Assembly (NCBI RefSeq): GCF_914767665.1 | Contig: NC_059508.1 | Span: 23,559,501-23,623,500, forward strand | Source of the DNA: Harmonia axyridis | Taxonomy: Eukaryota > Arthropoda > Insecta > Coleoptera > Coccinellidae | Direction: 5' to 3' | Length of the DNA stretch: 64,000 bases | Shown here: piece by piece, positions 12,180 through 26,394 of the stretch | How positions within the stretch are numbered: position 1 is the first letter of the stretch | How the letters are laid out: each line of letters begins with the position of its first letter | The notes under the pieces: generated by a model | The model's database searches: none | What the model was told of the DNA's origin: nothing | What the model saw: the letters and a program-made list of their open reading frames with translations, nothing else | Position numbers and translations under genes: made by a program

Positions 12180-15100
12180 TTGTTGATTTTCTTGGGCTCG
12201 GATGTCACGCAGGTAGCTGTAATCTCCCACGTGGTAAGGTCAATTGCTGCTGTAACCACAAATGGACGACTGACTTCTGTTGTTGATTTCATTTGTTTGT
12301 TATTTTCTTCAATGTTTCTCATTCTAACACTTTTCATCGTATTGCACAGGGACGAAAGCTTGACACGCGTGTCTAAGGAAACCACTTTGGTATAAGGGAC
12401 TGTTCTTATTCCCTTCTTTTTGTTTAATGAACAATTATCCAAGTAAGCCATTCCACATTGTTGATTTTCTTGGACTCGGATGTCACGCAGGTAGCTATAA
12501 TCTCCCACGTGGTAAGGTCAATTGCTGCTGTAACCACAAATGCACGACTGACTTCTGTTGTTGATTTCATTCGTTTGTTATCTTCTTCAATGTTTCTCAT
12601 TCTAACACTTTTCATCGTATTGCACATGGACGAAAGCTTGACACGCGTGTCTATGGAAACCACATTGGTATAAGGGACTGTTCTTATTCCCTTTTTTCTG
12701 TATAATGATCAATTATCCAAGTAAGCCATTCCACATTATTGATTTTCTTGGACTCGGATGACACGCAGGTAGCTATAATCTTTAACGTGGTAAGGTCAAT
12801 TGCTGCTGTAACCACAAATGCACGACTGACTTCTGTTGTTGATTTCATTTGTTTGTTATTTCCTTCTATGTTTCTCATTCTAACACTTTTCATCGTATTG
12901 CACAGGGACGAAAGCTTGACACACGTGTCTAAGGAAACCACTTTTTTTTGTTTAATCAACAATTATCCAAGTAGGCCATTCCACATTGTTGATTTTCTTG
13001 GACTCGGATGTCACGCAGGTAGCTATAATCTCCCACGTGGTAAGGTCAATTGCTGCTGTAACCACAAATGCACGACTGACTTCTAATGTTGATTTCATTC
13101 GTTTGTTATTTTCTTCAATGTTTCTCATTTTAACACTTTTCATCGTATTGCACAGGGACGAAAGCTTGACACGCGTGTCTTAGGAAACCACTTTGGTATA
13201 AGGGACTGTTCTTATTCCCTTTTTTTTGTTTGATCAACAATTATCCAAGTGGGCCATTCCACATTGTTGATTTTCTTGGACTCGGATGTCACGCAGGTAG
13301 CTAGAACTCCCACGTGGTAAGGTCAATTGCTGCTGTAACCACAAATGCACGACTGACTTCTGTTGTTGATTTCATTTGTTTGTTTTTTCCTTCTATGTTT
13401 CTCATTCTTACACTTTTCATCGTATTGCACAGGGACGAAAGCTTGACACACGTGTCTATGGAAACCACATTCGTATAAGGGACTGTTCTTACTTCATTCT
13501 TTCTGTATAATGATCAATTATCCAAGTAAGTCATTCCACATTGTTGATTTTCTTGGACTCGGATGTCACGCAGGTAGCTATAATCTCCCACGTGGTAAGG
13601 TCAATTGCTGCTGTAACCACAAATGCACGACTGACTTCTGTTGTTGATTTCATTTGTTTGTTATTTCCTTCAATGTTTCTCATTCTAACACTTTTCATCG
13701 TATTGCACAGGGACGAAAGCTTGACACACGTGTCTAAGAAAACCACTTTAGTATGAGGGACTGTTCTTATTCCCTTCTTTTTGTTCAATCAACAATTATC
13801 CAAGTAAGCCATTCCACATTGTTGATTTTCTTGGACTCGGATGTCACGCAGGTAGCTATAATCTCCCACGTGGTAAGGTCAATTGCTGCTGTAACCACAA
13901 ATGCACGACTGACTTCTGTTGTTGATTTCATTTGTTTGTTATTTCCTTCTATGTTTCTCATTCTAACACTTTTCATCGTATTGCACAGGAACGAAAGCTT
14001 GAGACAGGTGTCTAAGGAAACCACTTTGGTATAAGGGACTGTTCTTATTCCCTTCTTTTTGTTTAATGAACAATTATCCAAGTAAGCCATTCCACATTGT
14101 TGATTTTCTTGGACTCGGATGACATGCGGGTAGCTATAATCTCCCACGTGGTAAGGTCAATTGCTGCTGTAACCACAATTGGACGGCTGACTTCTGTTGT
14201 TGATTTCATTTGTTTGTTATTTCCTTCAATGTTTCTCATTCTAACACTTCTCATCGTATTGCACAGGGACGAAAGCTTGACACACGTGTCTATGGAAACC
14301 ACATTGGTATAAGGGACTGTTCTTATTCCCTTCTTTCTGTATAATGATCAATTATCCAAGTAAGCCATTCCACATTGTTGATTTTCTTGGACTCGGATGA
14401 CACGCAGGTCGCTATTATCTTTTACGTGGTAAGGTCAATTGCTGCTGTAACCACAAATGCACGACTGACTTCTGTTGTTGATTTCATTCGTTTGTTATTT
14501 TCTTCAATGTTTCTCATTCTAACACTTTTCATCGTATTGCACAGGGACGAAAGCTTGACACGCGTGTCTAAGGAAACCACTTTGGTATAAGGGACTGTTC
14601 TTATTCCCTTCTTTTTATTTAATGGACAATTATCCAAGTAAGCCATTCCACATTGTTGATTTTCTTGGACTCGGATGTCACGCAGGTAGCTATATTCTCC
14701 CACGTGGTGAGGTCAATTGCTGCTGTAACCACAAATGCACGACTGACTTCTGTTGTTGATTTCATTCGTTTGTTATTTTCTTCAATGTTTCTCATTCTAA
14801 CACTTTTCATCGTATTGCACAGGGACGAAAGCTTGACACGCGTGTCTAAGGAAACCACTTTGGTATAAGGGACTGTTCTTATTCCCTTCTTTTTATTTAA
14901 TGGACAATTATCCAAGTAAGCCATTCCACATTGTTGATTTTCTTGGACTCGGATGTCACGCAGGTAGCTATATTCTCCCACGTGGTGAGGTCAATTGCTG
15001 CTGTAACCACAAATGCACGACTGACTTCTGTTGTTGATTTAATTTGTTTGTTATTTCCTTTAATGTTTCTCATTCTAACACTTTTCATCGTATTGCACAG

Positions 15101-18100
15101 GGACGAAAGCTTGACACACGTGTCTAAGGAAACCACTTTGGTATAAGGAACTGTTCTTATTCCCTTCTTTTTGTTTAATGAACAATTATCCAAGTAAGCC
15201 GTTCCACATTGTTGATTTTCTTGGGCTCGGATGTCACGCAGGTAGCTGTAATCTCCCACGTGATAAGGTCAATTGCTGCTGTAACCACGAATGCACGACT
15301 GACTTCTGTTGTTGATTTCATTCGTTTGTTATTTTCTTCAATGTTTCTCATTCTAACATTTTTCATCGTATTGCACAGTGACGAAAGCTTGACACACGTG
15401 TCTAGGGAAACCACTTTGGTATGAGGGACTGCTCTTCTTCCCTTTTTTCTTTTTGATGAACAATTATCCAAGTAAGCCATTCCACATTGTTGATTTTCTT
15501 GGACTAGGATGTCACGCAGCTATCTATAATCTTCCACGCGGAAAGGTCAATTGCTGCTGTAACCACAAATGGACGACTGACTTCTGTTGTTGATTTCATT
15601 TGTTTGTTATTTCCTTCTATGTTTCTCATTCTAACACTTTTCATCGTATTGCACAGGGACGAAAGCTTGACACACATGTCTGAGAAAACCACTTTGGTAT
15701 GAGGGACTGTTCTTATTCCCTTTTTTTTGTTTAATCAACAATTATCCAAGTAAGCCATTCCACATTGTTGATTTTCTTGGACTCGGATGTCACGCATGTA
15801 GCTACAATCTCTCAATTGGTAAGGTCAATTGCTGCTGTAACCAAAACTGGACGGCTGACTTCTGTTGTTGATTTCATTTGTTTGTTATTTCCTCCAATAT
15901 TTCTTATTAAGCCATTCCACATTTTTGATTTCCTCCCACGTGGTAAGGTCAATTGCTGCTGTAACCAAAACTGGACGGTTGACTTCTGTTGTTGATTTCA
16001 TTCGTTTGTTATTTCCTTCAATGTTTCTTACTCTAACACTTTTTGTCGTATTGCTGAGGGATGAAAGCTTGACACACGTGTCTAAGGAAACCACTTTGGT
16101 ATGAAGGACTGTTCTTATTTCCTTTTTTTTGTTTAATCAACAATTATCCGAGTAGGCCATTCCACATTGTTGATTTTCTTGGACTCGGATGTCTCGCAGG
16201 TAGCTATAATCTCCCACGTGGTAAGGTCAATTGCTGCTGTAACCACAAATGCACGACTGACTTCTGTTGTTGATTTCATTTGTTTGTTATTTCCTTCTAT
16301 GTTTCTCATTCTAACACTTTTCATCTTATTGCACAGGGACGAAAGCTTGACACGCGTGTCTAATGAGACCACTTTGGTATAAGGGACTGTTCTTATTCCC
16401 TTCTTTTTGTTTAATGAACAATTATCCAAGTAAGCCATTCCACATTGTTGATTTTCTTGGACTCGGATGTCACGCAGGTAGCTATAATCTCCCACGTGGT
16501 AAGGTCAATTGCTGCTGTAACCAAAAATGCACGACTGACTTCAGTTGTTGATTCATTTGTTTGTTATTTCATTCTATGTTTCTCATTCTAACACTTTTCA
16601 TCGTATTGCACAGGGACGAAAGCTTGACACACGTGTCTAAGGAAACCACTTTGGTATAAGGGACTGTTCTTATTCCCTTTCTTTTTGTTTAATGAACAAT
16701 TATCCAAATAAGCCATTCCACATTCTTGATTTTCATGGACTCGGATGACACGCGGGTAGCTATAATCTCCCACGTGGTAAGGTCAATTGCTGCTGTAACC
16801 ATAATTGGACGGCTGACTCCTGTTGTTGATTCCATTTGTTTGTTATTTCCTTCAATGTTTCTCATTCTAACACTTCTCATCGTATTGCACAGGGACGAAA
16901 GCTTGACACACGTGTCTAAGGAAACCACTTTGGTATAAGGGACTGTTCTTACTTCATTCTTTCTGTATAATGATCAATTATCCAAGTAAGTCATTCCACA
17001 TTGTTGATTTTCTTGGACTCGGATGTCTCGCAGGTAGCTATAATCTCCCACGTGGTAAGGTCAATTGCTGCTGTAATCACAAATGCACGACTGACTTCTG
17101 TTGTTGATTTGATTTGTTTGTTATTTCCTTCAATGTTTCTCATTCTAACACTTCTCATCGTATTGCACAGGGACGAAAGCTTGACACACGTGTCTAAGGA
17201 AACCACATTGGTATAAGGGACTGTTCTTATTCCCTTCTTTCTGTATGATGATCAATTATCCAAGTAAGCCATTCCACATTATTGATTTTCTTGGACTCGG
17301 ATGACACGCAGGTAGCTATAATCTTTAACGTGGTAAGGTCAATTGCTGCTGTAACCACAAATGCACGACTGACTTCTGTTGTTGATTTCATTTGTTTGTT
17401 ATTTCCTTCAATGTTTCTCATTCTAACACTTTTCATCGTATTGCACAGGGACGAAAGCTTGACACACGTGTCTAAGGAAACCACTTTGGTATAAGGGACT
17501 GTTCTTATTCCCTTCTTTTTGTTTAATGAACAATTATCCAAGTAAGCCGTTTCACATTGTTGATTTTCTTGGACTCGGATGTCACGCAGGTAGCTATAAT
17601 CTCCCACGTGATAAGGTCAATTGCTGCTGTAATCACAAATGCACGACTGACTTCTGTTGTTGATTTGATTTGTTTGTTATTTCCTTCAATGTTTCTCATT
17701 CTAACACTTCTCATCGTATTGCACAGGGACGAAAGCTTGACACACGTGTCTATGGAAACCACATTGGTATAAGGGACTGTTCTTATTCCCTTTTTTCTGT
17801 ATAATGATCAATTATCCAAGTAAGCCATTCCACATTATTGATTTTCTTGGACTCGGATGACACGCAGGTAGCTATAATCTTTAACGTGGTAAGGTCAATT
17901 GCTGCTGTAACCACAAATGCACGACTGACTTCTGTTGTTGATTTCATTCGTTTGTTATTTTCTTCGATGTTTCTCATTCTAACACTTTTCATCGTATTGC
18001 ACAGGGACGAAAGCTTGACACACGTGTCTATGGAAACCACATTGGTATAAGGGACTGTTCTTACTTCATTCTTTCTGTATAATGATCAATTATCCAAGTA

Positions 18101-18668
18101 AGTCATTCCACATTGTTGATTTTCTTGGACTCGGATGTCACGCAGGTAGCTATAATCTCCCACGTGGTAAGGTCAATTGCTGCTGTAATCACAAATGCAC
18201 GACTGACTTCTCTTGTTGATTTGATTTGTTTGTTATTTCCTTCAATGTTTCTCATTCTAACACTTCTCATCGTATTGCACAGGGACGAAAGCTTGACACA
18301 CGTGTCTATGGAAACCACATTGGTATCAGGGACTGTTCTTATTCCCTTTTTTCTGTATAATGATCAATTATCCAAGTAAGCCATTCCACATTGTTGATTT
18401 TCTTGGACTCGGAAGACACGCAGGTAGCTATAATCTTTTACGTGGTAAGGTCAATTGCTGCTGTAACCACAAATGCACGACTGACTTCTGTTGTTGATTT
18501 CATTTGTTTGTTATTTCCTTTAATGTTTCTCATTCTAACACTTTTCATCGTATTGCACAGGGACGAAAGCTTGACACACGTGTCTAAGGAAACCACTTTG
18601 GTATAAGGGACTGTTCTTATTCCCTTCTTTTTGTTTGATGAACAATTATCCAAGTAAGCCGTTCCATA
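12180..18668 (+). repeat. Higher-order repeat A, copy 3 (6,489 bp)
   Basis: This copy has 23 monomers plus a 124-bp residual unit. Relative to copies 2 and 6 it lacks three consecutive monomers: the class at 14097 is followed directly by the class at 14375, skipping those seen at 8287, 8565 and 8843. It retains the doubly deleted dimer at 15765-16166. Copies 2 and 3 share 'cgtataagggactgttcttac' at the position where copies 4-6 carry a changed, shortened form. Confidence 0.92.
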
Positions 18669-21600
18669 TTGTTGATTTTCTTGGGCTCGGATGTCACGCA
18701 GGTAGCTGTAATCTCCCACGTGGTAAGGTCAATTGCTGCTGTAACCACAAATGGACGACTGACTTCTGTTGTTGATTTCATTTGTTTGTTATTTTCTTCA
18801 ATGTTTCTCATTCTAACACTTTTCATCGTATTGCACAGGGACGAAAGCTTGACACGCGTGTCTAAGGAAACCACTTTGGTATAAGGGACTGTTCTTATTC
18901 CCTTCTTTTTGTTTAATGAACAATTATCCAAGTAAGCCATTCCACATTGTTGATTTTCTTGGACTCGGATGTCACGCAGGTAGCTATAATCTCCCACGTG
19001 GTAAGGTCAATTGCTGCTGTAACCACAAATGCACGACTGACTTCTGTTGTTGATTTCATTCGTTTGTTATCTTCTTCAATGTTTCTCATTCTAACACTTT
19101 TCATCGTATTGCACAGGGACGAAAGCTTGACACGCGTGTCTATGGAAACCACATTGGTATAAGGGACTGTTCTTATTCCCTTTTTTCTGTATAATGATCA
19201 ATTATCCAAGTAAGCCATTCCACATTATTGATTTTCTTGGACTCGGATGACACGCAGGTAGCTATAATCTTTAACGTGGTAAGGTCAATTGCTGCTGTAA
19301 CCACAAATGCACGACTGACTTCTGTTGTTGATTTCATTTGTTTGTTATTTCCTTCTATGTTTCTCATTCTAACACTTTTCATCGTATTGCACAGGGACGA
19401 AAGCTTGACACACGTGTCTAAGGAAACCACTTTTTTTTGTTTAATCAACAATTATCCAAGTAGGCCATTCCACATTGTTGATTTTCTTGGACTCGGATGT
19501 CACGCAGGTAGCTATAATCTCCCACGTGGTAAGGTCAATTGCTGCTGTAACCACAAATGCACGACTGACTTCTAATGTTGATTTCATTCGTTTGTTATTT
19601 TCTTCAATGTTTCTCATTTTAACACTTTTCATCGTATTGCACAGGGACGAAAGCTTGACACGCGTGTCTTAGGAAACCACTTTGGTATAAGGGACTGTTC
19701 TTATTCCCTTTTTCTTGTTTGATCAACAATTATCCAAGTGGGCCATTCCACATTGTTGATTTTCTTGGACTCGGATGTCACGCAGGTAGCTAGAACTCCC
19801 ACGTGGTAAGGTCAATTGCTGCTGTAACCACAAATGCACGACTGACTTCTGTTGTTGATTTCATTTGTTTGTTTTTTCCTTCTATGTTTCTCATTCTTAC
19901 ACTTTTCATCGTATTGCACAGGGACGAAAGCTTGACACACGTGTCTATGGAAACCACATTCGTATAAGGGCCTGTCTTACTTCATTCTTTCTGTATAATG
20001 ATCAATTATCCAAGTAAGTCATTCCACATTGTTGATTTTCTTGGACTCGGATGTCACGCAGGTAGCTATAATCTCCCACGTGGTAAGGTCAATTGCTGCT
20101 GAAACCACAAATGCACGACTGACTTCTGTTGTTGATTTCATTTGTTTGTTATTTCCTTCAATGTTTCTCATTCTAACACTTTTCATCGTATTGCACAGGG
20201 ACGAAAGCTTGACACACGTGTCTAAGAAAACCACTTTAGTATGAGGGACTGTTCTTATTCCCTTCTTTTTGTTCAATCAACAATTATCCAAGTAAGCCAT
20301 TCCACATTGTTGATTTTCTTGGACTCGGATGTCACGCAGGTAGCTATAATCTCCCACGTGGTAAGGTCAATTGCTGCTGTAACCACAAATGCACGACTGA
20401 CTTCTGTTGTTGATTTCATTTGTTTGTTATTTCCTTCTATGTTTCTCATTCTAACACTTTTCATCGTATTGCACAGGAACGAAAGCTTGAGACAGGTGTC
20501 TAAGGAAACCACTTTGGTATAAGGGACTGTTCTTATTCCCTTCTTTTTGTTTAATGAACAATTATCCAAGTAAGCCATTCCACATTGTTGATTTTCTTGG
20601 ACTCGGATGACATGCGGGTAGCTATAATCTCCCACGTGGTAAGGTCAATTGCTGCTGTAACCATAATTGGACGGCTGACTCCTGTTGTTGATTCCATTTG
20701 TTTGTTATTTCCTTCAATGTTTCTCATTCTAACACTTCTCATCGTATTGCACAGGGACGAAAGCTTGACACACGTGTCTAAGGAAACCACTTTGGTATAA
20801 GGGACTGTTCTTATTCCCTTTCTTTTTGTTTAATGAACAATTATCCAAATAAGCCATTCCACATTCTTGATTTTCATGGACTCGGATGACACGCGGGTAG
20901 CTATAATCTCCCACGTGGTAAGGTCAATTGCTGCTGTAACCATAATTGGACGGCTGACTCCTGTTGTTGATTCCATTTGTTTGTTATTTCCTTCAATGTT
21001 TCTCATTCTAACACTTCTCATCGTATTGCACAGGGACGAAAGCTTGACACACGTGTCTAAGGAAACCACTTTGGTATAAGGGACTGTTCTTACTTCATTC
21101 TTTCTGTATAATGATCAATTATCCAAGTAAGTCATTCCACATTGTTGATTTTCTTGGACTCGGATGTCTCGCAGGTAGCTATAATCTCCCACGTGGTAAG
21201 GTCAATTGCTGCTGTAATCACAAATGCACGACTGACTTCTGTTGTTGATTTGATTTGTTTGTTATTTCCTTCAATGTTTCTCATTCTAACACTTCTCATC
21301 GTATTGCACAGGGACGAAAGCTTGACACACGTGTCTATGGAAACCACATTGGTATAAGGGACTGTTCTTATTCCCTTTTTTCTGTATAATGATCAATTAT
21401 CCAAGTAAGCCATTCCACATTATTGATTTTCTTGGACTCGGATGACACGCAGGTAGCTATAATCTTTAACGTGGTAAGGTCAATTGCTGCTGTAACCACA
21501 AATGCACGACTGACTTCTGTTGTTGATTTCATTCGTTTGTTATTTTCTTCGATGTTTCTCATTCTAACACTTTTCATCGTATTGCACAGGGACGAAAGCT

Positions 21601-22253
21601 TGACACACGTGTCTATGGAAACCACATTGGTATAAGGGACTGTTCTTACTTCATTCTTTCTGTATAATGATCAATTATCCAAGTAAGTCATTCCACATTG
21701 TTGATTTTCTTGGACTCGGATGTCACGCAGGTAGCTATAATCTCCCACGTGGTAAGGTCAATTGCTGCTGTAATCACAAATGCACGACTGACTTCTCTTG
21801 TTGATTTGATTTGTTTGTTATTTCCTTCAATGTTTCTCATTCTAACACTTCTCATCGTATTGCACAGGGACGAAAGCTTGACACACGTGTCTATGGAAAC
21901 CACATTGGTATCAGGGACTGTTCTTATTCCCTTTTTTCTGTATAATGATCAATTATCCAAGTAAGCCATTCCACATTGTTGATTTTCTTGGACTCGGAAG
22001 ACACGCAGGTAGCTATAATCTTTTACGTGGTAAGGTCAATTGCTGCTGTAACCACAAATGCACGACTGACTTCTGTTGTTGATTTCATTTGTTTGTTATT
22101 TCCTTTAATGTTTCTCATTCTAACACTTTTCATCGTATTGCACAGGGACGAAAGCTTGACACACGTGTCTAAGGAAACCACTTTGGTATAAGGGACTGTT
22201 CTTATTCCCTTCTTTTTGTTTAATGAACAATTATCCAAGTAAGCCGTTCCATA
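18669..22253 (+). repeat. Higher-order repeat A, copy 4 (3,585 bp, shortened)
   Basis: This is the shortest copy, with 13 monomers including one of 250 bp. The monomer at 20585 is a hybrid: its left part has the 'gatgacatgcggg' marker of the class at 28311, and its right part has the 'ataattggacgg...gactcctg' marker of the class at 10237. Everything between those classes in longer copies is absent. Copy 5 carries the same hybrid, so the two share one deletion event. Copy 4 also lacks two monomers that copy 5 keeps (around 24727-25282); its monomer at 21142 is the matching second hybrid. Confidence 0.92.
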
Positions 22254-25200
22254 TTGTTGATTTTCTTGGGCTCGGATGTCACGCAGGTAGCTGTAATCTC
22301 CCACGTGGTAAGGTCAATTGCTGCTGTAACCACAAATGGACGACTGACTTCTGTTGTTGATTTCATTTGTTTGTTATTTTCTTCAATGTTTCTCATTCTA
22401 ACACTTTTCATCGTATTGCACAGGGACGAAAGCTTGACACGCGTGTCTAAGGAAACCACTTTGGTATAAGGGACTGTTCTTATTCCCTTCTTTTTGTTTA
22501 ATGAACAATTATCCAAGTAAGCCATTCCACATTGTTGATTTTTTTGGACTCGGATGTCACGCAGGTAGCTATAATCTCCCACGTGGTAAGGTCAATTGCT
22601 GCTGTAACCACAAATGCACGACTGACTTCTGTTGTTGATTTCATTCGTTTGTTATCTTCTTCAATGTTTCTCATTCTAACACTTTTCATCGTATTGCACA
22701 GGGACGAAAGCTTGACACGCGTGTCTATGGAAACCACATTGGTATAAGGGACTGTTCTTATTCCCTTTTTTCTGTATAATGATCAATTATCCAAGTAAGC
22801 CATTCCACATTATTGATTTTCTTGGACTCGGATGACACGCAGGTAGCTATAATCTTTAACGTGGTAAGGTCAATTGCTGCTGTAACCACAAATGCACGAC
22901 TGACTTCTGTTGTTGATTTCATTTGTTTGTTATTTCCTTCTATGTTTCTCATTCTAACACTTTTCATCGTATTGCACAGGGACGAAAGCTTGACACACGT
23001 GTCTAAGGAAACCACTTTTTTTTGTTTAATCAACAATTATCCAAGTAGGCCATTCCACATTGTTGATTTTCTTGGACTCGGATGTCACGCAGGTAGCTAT
23101 AATCTCCCACGTGGTAAGGTCAATTGCTGCTGTAACCACAAATGCACGACTGACTTCTAATGTTGATTTCATTCGTTTGTTATTTTCTTCAATGTTTCTC
23201 ATTTTAACACTTTTCATCGTATTGCACAGGGACGAAAGCTTGACACGCGTGTCTTAGGAAACCACTTTGGTATAAGGGACTGTTCTTATTCCCTTTTTCT
23301 TGTTTGATCAACAATTATCCAAGTGGGCCATTCCACATTGTTGATTTTCTTGGACTCGGATGTCACGCAGGTAGCTAGAACTCCCACGTGGTAAGGTCAA
23401 TTGCTGCTGTAACCACAAATGCACGACTGACTTCTGTTGTTGATTTCATTTGTTTGTTTTTTCCTTCTATGTTTCTCATTCTTACACTTTTCATCGTATT
23501 GCACAGGGACGAAAGCTTGACACACGTGTCTATGGAAACCACATTCGTATAAGGGCCTGTCTTACTTCATTCTTTCTGTATAATGATCAATTATCCAAGT
23601 AAGTCATTCCACATTGTTGATTTTCTTGGACTCGGATGTCACGCAGGTAGCTATAATCTCCCACGTGGTAAGGTCAATTGCTGCTGAAACCACAAATGCA
23701 CGACTGACTTCTGTTGTTGATTTCATTTGTTTGTTATTTCCTTCAATGTTTCTCATTCTAACACTTTTCATCGTATTGCACAGGGACGAAAGCTTGACAC
23801 ACGTGTCTAAGAAAACCACTTTAGTATGAGGGACTGTTCTTATTCCCTTCTTTTTGTTCAATCAACAATTATCCAAGTAAGCCATTCCACATTGTTGATT
23901 TTCTTGGACTCGGATGTCACGCAGGTAGCTATAATCTCCCACGTGGTAAGGTCAATTGCTGCTGTAACCACAAATGCACGACTGACTTCTGTTGTTGATT
24001 TCATTTGTTTGTTATTTCCTTCTATGTTTCTCATTCTAACACTTTTCATCGTATTGCACAGGAACGAAAGCTTGAGACAGGTGTCTAAGGAAACCACTTT
24101 GGTATAAGGGACTGTTCTTATTCCCTTCTTTTTGTTTAATGAACAATTATCCAAGTAAGCCATTCCACATTGTTGATTTTCTTGGACTCGGATGACATGC
24201 GGGTAGCTATAATCTCCCACGTGGTAAGGTCAATTGCTGCTGTAACCATAATTGGACGGCTGACTCCTGTTGTTGATTCCATTTGTTTGTTATTTCCTTC
24301 AATGTTTCTCATTCTAACACTTCTCATCGTATTGCACAGGGACGAAAGCTTGACACACGTGTCTAAGGAAACCACTTTGGTATAAGGGACTGTTCTTATT
24401 CCCTTTCTTTTTGTTTAATGAACAATTATCCAAATAAGCCATTCCACATTCTTGATTTTCATGGACTCGGATGACACGCGGGTAGCTATAATCTCCCACG
24501 TGGTAAGGTCAATTGCTGCTGTAACCATAATTGGACGGCTGACTCCTGTTGTTGATTCCATTTGTTTGTTATTTCCTTCAATGTTTCTCATTCTAACACT
24601 TCTCATCGTATTGCACAGGGACGAAAGCTTGACACACGTGTCTAAGGAAACCACTTTGGTATAAGGGACTGTTCTTACTTCATTCTTTCTGTATAATGAT
24701 CAATTATCCAAGTAAGTCATTCCACATTGTTGATTTTCTTGGACTCGGATGTCTCGCAGGTAGCTATAATCTCCCACGTGGTAAGGTCAATTGCTGCTGT
24801 AATCACAAATGCACGACTGACTTCTGTTGTTGATTTGATTTGTTTGTTATTTCCTTCAATGTTTCTCATTCTAACACTTCTCATCGTATTGCACAGGGAC
24901 GAAAGCTTGACACACGTGTCTAAGGAAACCACATTGGTATAAGGGACTGTTCTTATTCCCTTCTTTCTGTATGATGATCAATTATCCAAGTAAGCCATTC
25001 CACATTATTGATTTTCTTGGACTCGGATGACACGCAGGTAGCTATAATCTTTAACGTGGTAAGGTCAATTGCTGCTGTAACCACAAATGCACGACTGACT
25101 TCTGTTGTTGATTTCATTTGTTTGTTATTTCCTTCAATGTTTCTCATTCTAACACTTTTCATCGTATTGCACAGGGACGAAAGCTTGACACACGTGTCTA

Positions 25201-26394
25201 AGGAAACCACTTTGGTATAAGGGACTGTTCTTATTCCCTTCTTTTTGTTTAATGAACAATTATCCAAGTAAGCCGTTTCACATTGTTGATTTTCTTGGAC
25301 TCGGATGTCACGCAGGTAGCTATAATCTCCCACGTGATAAGGTCAATTGCTGCTGTAATCACAAATGCACGACTGACTTCTGTTGTTGATTTGATTTGTT
25401 TGTTATTTCCTTCAATGTTTCTCATTCTAACACTTCTCATCGTATTGCACAGGGACGAAAGCTTGACACACGTGTCTATGGAAACCACATTGGTATAAGG
25501 GACTGTTCTTATTCCCTTCTTTCTGTATAATGATCAATTATCCAAGTAAGCCATTCCACATTATTGATTTTCTTGGACTCGGATGACACGCAGGTAGCTA
25601 TAATCTTTAACGTGGTAAGGTCAATTGCTGCTGTAACCACAAATGCACGACTGACTTCTGTTGTTGATTTCATTCGTTTGTTATTTTCTTCGATGTTTCT
25701 CATTCTAACACTTTTCATCGTATTGCACAGGGACGAAAGCTTGACACACGTGTCTATGGAAACCACATTGGTATAAGGGACTGTTCTTACTTCATTCTTT
25801 CTGTATAATGATCAATTATCCAAGTAAGTCATTCCACATTGTTGATTTTCTTGGACTCGGATGTCACGCAGGTAGCTATAATCTCCCACGTGGTAAGGTC
25901 AATTGCTGCTGTAATCACAAATGCACGACTGACTTCTGTTGTTGATTTGATTTGTTTGTTATTTCCTTCAATGTTTCTCATTCTAACACTTCTCATCGTA
26001 TTGCACAGGGACGAAAGCTTGACACACGTGTCTATGGAAACCACATTGGTATCAGGGACTGTTCTTATTCCCTTTTTTCTGTATAATGATCAATTATCCA
26101 AGTAAGCCATTCCACATTGTTGATTTTCTTGGACTCGGAAGACACGCAGGTAGCTATAATCTTTTACGTGGTAAGGTCAATTGCTGCTGTAACCACAAAT
26201 GCACGACTGACTTCTGTTGTTGATTTCATTTGTTTGTTATTTCCTTTAATGTTTCTCATTCTAACACTTTTCATCGTATTGCACAGGGACGAAAGCTTGA
26301 CACACGTGTCTAAGGAAACCACTCTGGTATAAGGGACTGTTCTTATTCCCTTCTTTTTGTTTAATGAACAATTATCCAAGTAAGCCGTTCCATA
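22254..26394 (+). repeat. Higher-order repeat A, copy 5 (4,141 bp, shortened)
   Basis: This copy has 15 monomers including one of 250 bp. It shares with copy 4 the hybrid monomer (here at 24170). It also shares with copies 4 and 6 the marker 'gggcctgtcttac' near 23559 and the 'ttccctttttcttgtttgatc' linker near 23290. It is exactly 556 bp (two monomers) longer than copy 4. Confidence 0.92.
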